64,000 nucleotides of DNA, taken from contig OZ020484.1 of NCBI GenBank assembly GCA_963971405.1, positions 42,988,770 through 43,052,769 on the forward strand, read 5' to 3'. Made by a program: the position numbers and the translations under genes. The notes beneath the pieces are model-generated. The model did no database searches, was not told the origin of the DNA, and saw nothing but the letters and a program-made list of their open reading frames with translations. Positions 48,754 to 60,700 of the stretch are shown in pieces (the first letter of the stretch is position 1; each line of letters begins with the position of its first letter). The stretch is from Psococerastis gibbosa (lineage: Eukaryota > Arthropoda > Insecta > Psocodea > Psocidae).

Positions 48754-51700
48754 GAACCCGACCAACTCAATCATATTTCCTTTGATCACCTTTACCATTT
48801 CCTTTGACATTTCCCTTAAAATTTCACCGCTCTCAGCATTACTTAGCTTTTGGTTTGGCGCCATCTATTTGATTTTTAAAATTTTTGATTGTACCCTGCA
48901 AGTATTTCTTATGGGTTAAGTCCAGCACTGTAACTCTCAATTTTGCAGATTTCAATTTTTAAGATATCCATCTTCTTCTCGTGAATAGCACCATTCTAGA
49001 ACCGAAAATTAGTTTGTTAATCCGGAATTGGCCTTCCAGGGGGATAAAAATATTTAATCGGTATAATCGACATAAGAGAGAAAACTGTAAACTCTATAAT
49101 CAGCTAGGCCTACAGCACATATTAGAATAGCTTTAGAAAAGCCATTAAGAGACAACTGGGTGTGGAAACCCCTATAAAAACCTAGTAATGTCCCTGTATT
49201 GGTCACCATAATATTAACTATTGTCCTATTTTAAAATGTCTAAGTGTATTTCTTATATTACTTTAGATCTGAGTGATAACTCCACTGTCAATAGCCTCAA
49301 CTTTGTAAAACTGTCACTCATTGTAAAAAGTAAAAATATTATAAAATTAACGATGAAACTTGAAGATGAGCTCAAACTGGTTAATTGTATTTTTAATATT
49401 AAACAAAAGGCGAAGAGTCTGTGCACACGACGTAAAATTGCTGATGCCATATGTATCTATAAAGTATTAAATGGCCTAGAAGACAATCAAAATTTCTTGA
49501 GCAAACTAAATTTTATTGTACCCCAGTTTCCAACAAGAAATTTTAACTTATTTTACCAGCCGCAAAACAGGATTGACGTAGCCATAAATTCTCCAATAAA
49601 CAGGCTCACTCATTTACTAAATGATCATGACACCTTAGATCCATTTATGCAAAGCTTGGAATTATTCAGAGGAACTTGTAACCAAATGTTATTGTAAGAA
49701 TGGTAGTTAGGATATATTTATATATTACGTTGTTCTTTGTTAGTTAGGTAGGTTTTTTTTATAAATTTAAATTATTTAATAAGAAGTTACAATAGGCTAT
49801 AAACAGTAGGAATTTTTGTTGTTGTTGTTTTTTCGCTTTACATTATGTAATATTTATACACATAAGGGCTACGGCTGTGTGATGTAATAAAATTTTTTTC
49901 TATTTTCTATTTTCTATTTTCTAAAAAACTCTACAAAGAGTTTTTTAATTTTTACAATAGTCTACTATTGACAGTACATAGTATACTATTAAAAAATGTA
50001 TTTTATTTTATTTTAAAAAAACGGATAGTGGGGCACTTATTATGAAAAGCTGGCCAACTTATATTCAAGGCATAAAAACTGAATGAGGTAATAAAACTAG
50101 ATAGAGGTACGATCATAGCATACAGGTATAATAGAGTGGCGGAACCTACGCTGGTTTTTATTCCTTCTAAATTAATGCTCGGACGATACGCGACGCAATG
50201 GCATCCCAGGGAGCCATGGGCCTCTTCCAGGGGAGCCAAAAAAAGTTGAAAATAACGACAAACTTCGAGTTTCTATCAAGTGAATTTTTAACTAAATAAA
50301 CGATTTTGATAATTATTACATAAATCACTATCTTATATAAATACATGCATACGACACCCCCAAGCCCCCCCCCCCCCCCCCATGTGGAGCCAATGCAACG
50401 TTGAAAATTTTTGTAGGGAGCCACCGAACATTTTTCTTGACAACCCCTGTCCTAGAGAATATAAAAACTAACAAAGACTAAATGAAAGTAAACCCACGAG
50501 AGTCCATATGAAGATGAGAATGGTTTTATTGATCTGGGACCCGCGCCCACGTAGCAATATGCTCTGGCAACTCTTTCCAATCTACAGACTTTGATATTGA
50601 ACATGTTCCGAGAGTATACCGATATTTTTGATTTCTGGGCGTTTTATGACATCTCTCAAACTCAAACGTCAATCAATGAATAGAATAGCATATCCAATAG
50701 TTCATAGCTGACTATACCTAGATTTGACGCAACCTGATAGGAGGAAGCATACTGTAAAGCCGTACCTTTGGTGCTATTACTAAGTCAACCTAGCGGAGTT
50801 TGGGCTATAAGGTCCCCTCTTACACTTACCTAGGAAGGCCCGAGAAGCCTGTTTAACATGGCCTCCAAGAAAAGGTAGCTAGCGTGGGACTCGAACCAAC
50901 AGCCTTTCGGGAGAAAGTCAGAGTCCGTACCACTACTCTACATGTCCTGACTTGTATGTACTTCCTGTTGATGTTCATAGTGCTGGTTCTCTTATATAAG
51001 CATAACTAAGGGAGTCCAGCTTGCAAAGCTTCGAATCCTACTTTGATAGAGAGAATCAATGTTTCACTCGCGCAATTCATTACAAACGATAGTCAGAAGG
51101 CATCGGGCGTGGAAATTAAAGCATAAGTTTTTAAATATTTTGTAAAAGAAAAGGTCTGATTATTTTATACAAAATAAGGTTAAACTAATTCCTCGTATGC
51201 ACACAATGATAAGAAACTTTGGTTATGAAAAATTACACGCGACCCTAATTCGAAATCGAACTTCATGTCGAGCTAGAACACTAGATCGATACCATTACCA
51301 CAAAAACCTCCCCTTCTGGCTGCCACCCTATTACAAACACCGCAATAGGTCTAATTAGCTTCTTATGCACCCCCTTATGTGCAAAATAAAAATTAAATGA
51401 CTGTAATTTATAGGATTTATGCGGGGAGACGCAGACAAAGAAACAGAAAGGGGTGGGGGTCAATGACCCGTTACAGCGGAGGCGTGAGTCACCCTACTGC
51501 TGCGCATGCTCCCCGCAACAGGCGAATTCGCCCACTTCATCAGCGAATTCAACCAAGCATCCTTCTTTTATACTGGCCATTGGAAAATCTTCCCTGTCTC
51601 CTTAAATGATTGAATCATGCTTCGCCGTTGCAAAGGGAAGAAGTAAACTCGATTTAAGCAGTGAGTGAGACAAAATGTAATTTAAAACTGTGAGAGAAAA

Positions 51701-54700
51701 AATGAGAAAATCAACGGAATAATCATGTTATATATACACATACGATCTTTTTCAAAAAAGTTTAAATTAGGGTAACTACCTTATCAGGGTTTCAAAGAAG
51801 AAGGAGGCCAATTTATTCTGCTCAATCGCAGAAAACTTCTTTTTCCACACTCTTGTTAACTAAACTACTATATCTAATCAAATCAAATTGATTACATTAA
51901 AATATATATAAATGTCAGTTTAATAGATCTATAGCCCAGTCTAAGCAGTATATCCAGGGCTGCCAAATGTCTGGTTTCCGCCCGGACAGTTCGGTTTGTC
52001 AATGGCTTGTCAGGCTGAAAGTTTGTTGACGAACCGGTTTTTAGGGAACACCAAAAAAGAATTTTTTTACTAAATTTGGTAATAATTCGTGCCGCAAGAT
52101 GGAAAATATGGTTTTTTCCATTTTTCATTAACTTCGCAATTTTAAATTTAGTCACCTAATTTAAAAAAAATTAAATTTGTATTTTTTTTTTTTTTTTTTA
52201 CAGAAAATTCAAATTAAACTTGGTATAATTGGAGTCTCGGAAAAAAAAATTGACATCAGTAAAAGTCAAATAAAATGACTTTTGGGCTCTGGTCCGGGTT
52301 TGAACTTCTCTGGATCTGGCAGCCCTGAGTATATCTGGTGAAAGCTTTGTCTTTGGTGCATATGGGGTGGTGCACAAAGCCGTTTCCGGGTATCGAAAAA
52401 CCGTGCACCAGTAGAACAGAAGCTCAGCAGAGAAAAATCTACTGAAGTCTACTCTGGCATTGTTGTGCACCAACAATCTTTCACCAGATCTGCTGCGTAG
52501 AATCTGTTTTTGCGCACCGAGCTTAAGTATGCGTATGCGACATATTATTGTGGGCTACCTAATTCTCAAATAAGTCACCAAATTGCGGCAACCGATGAAC
52601 GACAAGATTGGTTGTTGGCGTCAGCGAAATACAAGCATTCTTGTCTCTTAGGGGTTTTTAGCAGTTAACCGACCCTATACGGTATATTGTACGGAACGCA
52701 CCCTAACTCTTCATGTTAACTGTCTGTGACAGGTTAAACTTGCAATTAGATTGATTAGAGCTACTGTTATTATGATTGACTTTAGAGACGCCTTTATTAA
52801 AAGGGCACTAATGCAACAATTAAAAGTTGTTAAATTTTGAGAGTAGTCTATGGTAGCAACCATTTGGTCATTGCTTGGAACAATCCTGAACCATTGGAGG
52901 GGGGGGGATGAAAAACTGTTTTTTTTTTATTTCTCAGTTGTAATTGCGCGAAAATAAGAGAGAAAGAATGAAAAAAATTATTCAATTAAACATCATAAAA
53001 AATCATTAAAAAAAAAAGACATTTTTGTTCTATTGCTAAGCCCACCTAGCGGAGTTAGGGCTATAAAGCCCTCTCTTACACTCAACTAGGAAGATCCGGG
53101 ACCGCCGGGCAGTGTAGGATTCGAACCAACAACCTTTCGGGTGGAAGTCAGAGCCCGTACCACTACTCTCCATGTCCTGACACTGTGCATTATATAGGAC
53201 CCAAAACAAAATGAAAATGGTTTACCCGCCTTTGAAGTATTAACTTACCGTGGTGACGATGCATAATGAGTCGCATTTGTGCACCCTGATCCTGTGTCGC
53301 TGTGATCAGTATGTTCTCGATAATTATGGAGTCTGTCAAAACATACACTTACTCGCATCGTAAGGGTATAAGCGGGGTGTATGAGGCTATTGCTATAAAT
53401 AGCTCCACTCGGGCTGGCTTGTCAAAGACTAAACTATGGTAACCAATGACCGATAAGAATCGTCTGTCGCTTTATCCGAAGCAACGTAACATAGAAACAA
53501 TTAAGTGCACTGCATCATATATGCAGTTGTCTTAGCAATAACCCCTCCATTCATAGGCTGTAAGCCAATACAAGTTGTATGCGTGACAGACATGCGAACA
53601 TGGGCAAAGTGCAGCGTTTATTTACGCAGACGAACGTGAGGGGACTCGGTAAAGACAGGAAGGAGACAATCAAGGCCCGGAAGAGCTCTCTAGCCCAAAC
53701 AGTCTGGAGTCTTTCAATACACTAATGTGGGTGGCGCAGGCTCGATGACCCTTGAGAGCCTGGGTTTGACTTAAATAAATATGGGTGGATCATCCTCTCA
53801 AAAGGCGCCCATTCCATCGACCGGCTAGGGTTATTTCCAAAAACGGTGACGTGGTAGCAGACATTCAAGACTTAGGTGGCGTTTCCACCGACCTCGCATT
53901 GCAGAATTGACGGAAATGTTTATTTTCCTCTATGCCATAGTTAAAATTGATCAATGATCATACAGTAAAATCACAAACAAACAAACTAAAATTAAAAAAT
54001 GGCGTCATGGGATATGTTAAGTACAAACATTTTAATAGATTTCTATAAAAAGAAAGATTCAAATTTCCGTCAATGTCATTTGCATTCTGCAATGCGAGGT
54101 CGGTGGAGACGTCACCTAAGTCTTGAAAGTCTGCTACCACGTCACCGTTTTTGGAAATAGCCCTAGCCGGTCAATGGAATGGGCACCAAAGTAAGACTTA
54201 TACTTACACTCGGTGTCGTGGGTGTAGTCACAGGGTGGCTGAGACCCCGAGTAACAGTTGCCACCACACAGCAAGCCAAGTAGCAAAACCCCAAAACCTC
54301 CCTTACAAGTGAAACTTGCCATCACTGGAGGAGTCACGACCTCATTGGGGTTGATGATCGGGCGGGGGTCCCTTCTTCAGTTTCTTTCTAAAGTAGTCAA
54401 GTCATGATTTTATTTTCTATTTTAACCTATACGAACTAGGCTCGATCGTAAATTTCAAACATTGACAAGGCCTGATTTACCCGGTACTGTAACGCATCTT
54501 TGCCCCCTCCCCCCCCCCCCTCAAATTAGACGATTGTGTCGAACTCGACGCTTCACGAACTCTTATACCGTCTGGCGCACTATATACCTAACATCCTGGA
54601 TTGGAACCATTATTATCATATCGTCTGAGGGTGCAACGAGGGGGGTCCGGGGGTACCCCAGGAGAATTCTTTAAAAAATATCGGTGCGAAATAATTAATT

Positions 54701-57700
54701 TTTAGAAGTTTGGCTATTGGCACTTCTGATTTGGGGGCCCTTGGCTAGTCCCAAGCCTGGGCCTTACTGGGCTTATTGGGTAAATCCGGCACTGCTCATA
54801 TAGGAACCAGTGGATCGGGGCGGGGAATTTAGAAAATTTAAAAATGTGAGTCGGGAATACAGCACTGTGTATTGTAGGTTGATCTACCCAATCGTTGGTG
54901 CGATGTTGACGTCTGCCTTTGATAGATTTAGCACCTTCCTTTATTACTGTTTGCTTATCTTTATCTGCCTTGACCTTATACGTTATCTTAATTAGTGACT
55001 CATTACATCGCCACCATGTTCGGAAAGTTAATGCTTCAAAGCCTGATGATAAAGCCATAAAAGTTGTGGGTCTCTTGATCAATGTCCCTTATATTCATAA
55101 GAAGAGTTTTAGTTTTTCTTGTCGATGTGCGCCGATGCCTTGTAATAGGGTGAGAGACCTTACCAGTGCGATGTTAGCACACGATATTTGTGTGGGGGCT
55201 TTCGTTTTTAAGTAAAATTGTCAGCATAAACATTAAGAGAAGCCATTACTTAGTTATATTTCTGACGGTTACATGTATAGAAAATAATTACGAGCATCAA
55301 TAAGAGTCCAGCAGTTACAAGAGATATTCCTTACTATTGCAACATGTAGACACGCCATATTTGTGGCGCTTACTTACAACTTTAATTTATCCATAACTTA
55401 TCCATGCGAGGGCACAGGCACTTCCAAAGCCCTCTGTCTTGGTGGCTGGGTCTAGATCATTCTCGGCAGCGTCATTCGTAGAAATTAAGCAAAAACATTT
55501 ATTGCAGACAAGGCATCAGTTCCAATGACTCTATCAACGCCATCCGGGGTGTTCATCACTTGCACTACCATTATCACACACGTCTGCAATCCAGTGCCCC
55601 AACGGCACCTATTTTTCTTGCAGGCAACACACCCCGGTAGTCGCAGACTTTGTCGTCTTTCTGGGTGATCGCGGTCTCACTAATGATACCATGAACGACA
55701 TCTAAGGTGTCCAGTACTTGTGCTACCACCCACGTCTGAAATTCAACGGCCTAAATGCTTTTGTTTTTCATGCAGGCATGACACCCCAGTCGCAGACCTC
55801 GTCGTGTTCCTGGGTGATTACGACCTCACCAGCTCTAATGATACCATGAACGACATCTAAGGTGTCCAGTACTTGTGCTACCGCCCACGTCTGAAATTCA
55901 ACGGCCTAAATGCTTTTGTTTTTCTTGCAGGCATGACACCCCAGTCGCAGACCTCGTCGTGTTCCTGGGTGATCACGACCTCACCAGTTCCAATGACACC
56001 TTCAACGACATTCGGGGTGTCAAGCAGGTGCACTACCACGCCCATTTCCACGCACTGCTTCTCTCTAATGATATCGCCATGCTCCAACTGGACCGACCGG
56101 TAGCCTTCTCGCAAAGAATAAGGCCCGTGTGTCTGCCAAAGCAGGGTAAGATGAAAATTTCATGTGTATAGGAAGAAGACGACAGGGATGGTTAATATGA
56201 AGGTAGTATTCGCTCACGATCGATTAAAACCTGTGTAATTGACGAACTTCTTATGCGTTACAACTCAAATATGTCTGAATTTCACACAGGACAAACAGAC
56301 AAACATCACTAGAATGTGGCAGCTTAAAAAATATGCAACATTCTCTTGACTAGTTGGTGTGGTAAGAGGGAATATTTTTAATGTTTCAATGTTTAAAATA
56401 TTAACGGAAACTTGAAGAAAATGCGCCTACCTAAAGTTGAAAACTTTCCAAGCCACATCGTACTTGAATCCTCTTTTGCGAATTCAATTAATTTTTTTAA
56501 TGGCAGATGCAGTGCTATTCGTTTCACAACGAATGTATCCCTATCAGTTGTATAGCCAGTAGAAAACCGATCAGAAAAGTGTATTTAATGTCTCAAGAGC
56601 TTCAAAAGAGGGGATTTACTTAAGAAGCGAATCGCAGTGGGAACACGCAAACATGGGATCAGCAGGCAGTGTAGGCGGGGGCTTGATACAGTATTGAATG
56701 TTGTAATAGGTTTCCTTAGCTACCTACTGTACAATTTCCCTTGCCACCCAGCCTTACGCTCTAGAAATGCCCGATAGAGAATAGATTAATAGGGACCAGA
56801 GGGTGCCATGAGTATAGAATTATTTCGGGATTTCACTTCCCCTCTCTCCCCCCGCATTGAAGGGTGGCACTTGCTATGCTCTACTCAAATTAGCTTTTAC
56901 TTGAGGTTTACTAGAAAAGTCATTCATATCGATGCGCTGTCATTCGCGATAGCTTATGGATGAAACACAAAATTTTCGTAGTTTTTTCATAAAAATGATA
57001 ATATTTTATAAACAATAACTGTTCACGTATTTTAATCGATTTTATAAAAAAACTACAATTTTGAAAACTAAAAATACCTTATTATACTATATGATGCATG
57101 AAGTAGTTTTCTACAACTTAAATGAGCCAAATCTTTAATAACTTGCTTAATTAATTAAATAAAAAATGAAAATTATCAAATTTTGGGCAGCCAATTCCCT
57201 ACGGGCTGTACACTATTAAAATTAACAAACTCTGGGCGTTTCCTTAGATTGCATAGTTGTCTATAAATTTCGTCACACTTCCTCAATATAGATAATTATC
57301 ACAATTCTCTCCGCACTATCAGATGCCAGCTCACACACACATTCCCGACTGCGGAGTCTTTATTTTCATCATCCATTTCCTTTCTATTTAGCCATTAATT
57401 GCAGCATCACTAACGTCAGAGAAAGTGCCTATACTTTTTTTAAATTATATTCTACACAATCATTCTCACCCTAAATAAAGAAGTAACCAAGTTATCGCCA
57501 TAGTACATGGTTATAGGCTAGTGGGCTAATTGACAATTTTTGAAACCCCATTTTAATGCATTTAGTAGATTTTAAATTATTATTATTTCTTAAAAAATAT
57601 ATTTTATTGGGGAAAAAAATCATCAATTTAAGTTTGATGTTTAAAAAGTGGGTCACGTGGGAATGGTATGTGATGCCGCGGGGGGCATGTGGTCTACCAC

Positions 57701-60700
57701 CGCTTGACGATGATATAGGATTGTGACGTCATTTTCATGTTACACATGACTGTTGTGGTTTTGGCTATTGTAATCCACAGCTAAAACACTCATATTTATT
57801 TATTTATTTATTTTTAATGTTAGCAATGTTTTCATTATTATTATTAATCTATAAGAGCTACCTTAGCTAGAATATTTTATATTTTATTCTTACAACTGTC
57901 AAGAAGCCTGAATCCATTCGCCAGAAGACCTCAGCATTATGGACAAGATCTCTCTAAGATATGCCCAGGGTTCGTCTACGTATGCCTACATATAATGCAT
58001 TCATATTTCAATTAAACTAATGCAATACTGTAATAACTGCTATATACATACTATAGCTAATACTAAAACTCATTCCCATACATGGTTAAGTCGAGCTAGC
58101 GACTGTTACAATGCCAATACTGAATGTTATGCATGTCTTAGCTGGTCCAATGGCTCTTTAAGTTGAGGTGGGTTGATATCGAGAAGTGAAACAGTTTCCT
58201 AATGGCTAGAAACTGGATGAGTCAGAAACAATGCCAATAATATCTGAAAATCTATACGGGATTTTTGGCAGAGCAGGCTTCAATGGGACCCAAAAAAGCC
58301 ATAAAAAGCCCTTCAATGTAGGGCTCTATATTAGACAGGTATTGTCATCCGCCATATTGTTTCCATTAAAAGTCTGGTGTATAAGCCAAGCATTGGGTGT
58401 TTACCTATTTACTTTTAGAAATTTATCGTTGTTTATTTATTATTATTTAAAAAACGTGCTACCAATTAGGGAAGTGTTTAATAAATAATTACTAAAACGT
58501 ATATTAGTTTTTTTCAATATTTTTCAATCTTTTACTTTTCTTACAATACTTACCATATAGGAAATATGGGATACAACATGGCGGATGATTATACCCGGGT
58601 ATATAGTGCCTTACTTCAATGATAACAATCTACAAATCTAGCTAATACTAATAACTGCTCCATTTTTGTGTTGATAGGTCTGCCAGTTCTTGGTCTCATC
58701 GGAAAGGTAGCAGGCTGGGGTATATCATCGTATCCGAACGGGAAACCGAACGCCATCCTGCAGAAGCTCGACGTTCAAATAATGTCCAATGAATTCTGTG
58801 TGAAAGCCCTAGATGAAGATTTGGGGCCGGGCAACCTGTGTGCAGTGCCAACGGGCCATAAGGGAACCTGTTTTGTAAGTATATGTACCTTTCTATGGGC
58901 ACCTAGACTTCTCTATAGGAGAGATGAGACATTCGAGCACGCCAAAAATATTTTTTTAATCCTGGGGCTATCTACTTGTTACGTATTTTTCATTGGTTGA
59001 TCATATGAGATGTCGCGTCAGGTGGCTCCAGGATGCAAAAAACATTTTGCGCTCTTGAATGTCCGATCGCTCCTATATAGAACTCTAGGGGTACCCAAAT
59101 TACCTGTGATAAAGTGAGGAAGTAGAAATCGAAGTAAGAAGATATGGGTTGGGACAGTGATAGCGTGATCGGACTTGTTCCAGTCTCTGCACGCCATGCG
59201 ATCGGAGACCTGTCGTAGCTTCCCACAGGTATTACTTAAATTATCCTAAATAAATCCCAATGATTGTAAATTGGTACACAATACAAATGGGAGCCTAAGC
59301 ATTTACACATAAAAAAATACACGTTGGAAATAGCATAACTGAATATTTCTCGGAATGACCCAGGACATTATGAATGTTGCATATTAACCTCTGGAAGTTA
59401 GAAAACATTGGCGCGGTGTTTCAAATTTACCGTAATTTATTGGTTGGTGCATGCCATTTTATATTCATCTAAATTACATTTGAGCTCTTCAGGCATAAAC
59501 CGCAAGGCATACCCGTGCATCGTATAGTTTTCAGACCTATACGAACATTGGAACGTACAGTATGGCGAACCCACGAAAACCGCAGAATGGAATTGTAATT
59601 TATTGTGGTCCATGAGAACCGCAGTTAGTCGGGCTAAATGAGCCGCCGTGCTTCTTTTAGTATCAAAACTCATAGGTAGGTCTGTTTTGGGTTGCCTTTT
59701 AGCAGTTTCATTTTAGTTATTTCTTACTCTGACGTCCGGGGTCAGGTGATTCCGATTACCTCCATCTATTTGTATGCCGTCATTGTTAAGTCCACAGTTC
59801 TTTCGATTTTAGCCTCAGGATGGTTGATAAGCTCCAGCTCTGCCGACCTTCGGTTTCAGTCTATCTCTTAGCAGTCTATGAGAATACGTGTATGTTTAAG
59901 GCAGTCAAATGGGTTTTCGCAAGCTCTAGTTCTACTCAGTTGCATGTTAAAAGGTCAAGCGCAGGGATTCTCAAATGGTGGGGGTTGAGAGATATAGGCA
60001 GGGGTCACGGCTCGAGTAATATTTTTTCTAGAGGGTCATAGATGTTTTCTTGAGAACTGTAATATACCTCTAACACGTAATACAGTTGTGGCCCGGCTTA
60101 GCCTGCAGTTAGCATAGAACTAAAAACAGGAAGGTCACGAGGTTTGAGACTCAACTTAGGGTGGGTTCCACGATCGTTTGCGAAGTCTGGGTAAAGTATA
60201 CTGGACGGCACAGCCAGGTTCAAATGTAAAATTTACAAATGATGGGGGGGCTCACCCTTAAAGAGAGACGAGGCACGACAGAAGGAAAAATAATCTGCTC
60301 TGCCCTGATGTATGGACATGCCCCCGGACGTGTTGCTGACCATTGATATCCTTGCATAATTTTATGATAAAGAAGTAAACAGTCATAGCGCGTGGTTAAA
60401 GGCCCAGTACACACGTACGATTCCGAACGCACGAGTTGCCGACGTCTGCCGATGTAGCCATGGGGCAATCTAAAGATTTCTTGTCGATTTCTGAAACTGC
60501 TGGCGTGAAGCAGACCGCTGGTTTTCCCCTAGACACGCCAGATCATAAAAATCTTCTAAAGTAGACTCTGTGGTTTTACGCCAACTATTCACGAAGCCCT
60601 ATCTCTGCAATGCAAAGACGTCGGCAACTCGCGACTGCAGGCTCGTCCGTGTGTACCGGCCCTTACTCTAAACGGAAACATCGTAGCTAGTATGCCCATT

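Larger units (their letters stand above)
45402..55930 (+). other. Protease intron 5 (10.5 kb)
   Basis: Runs from the GTAAGT at 45402 to the CAG ending at 55930. It separates the His and Asp exons and holds the SINE/B/hAT nest, family B copy B6, a retrotransposon tail, SINEs D1 and D2, MITE A6, the orphan minus-strand exon, a hAT-like MITE and the exon 6 relics. The segment 48753-49220 and most of 50953-52330 show nothing recognisable. Confidence 0.85.

Noticed and set aside
50887..50940. tRNA gene on the minus strand
   Set aside because: A and B boxes are present but the flanking stems do not pair as a tRNA, and a SINE body follows.
59437..59673. 78-codon minus-strand ORF in protease intron 7
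   Set aside because: No motif, no splice support, and the composition fits chance.
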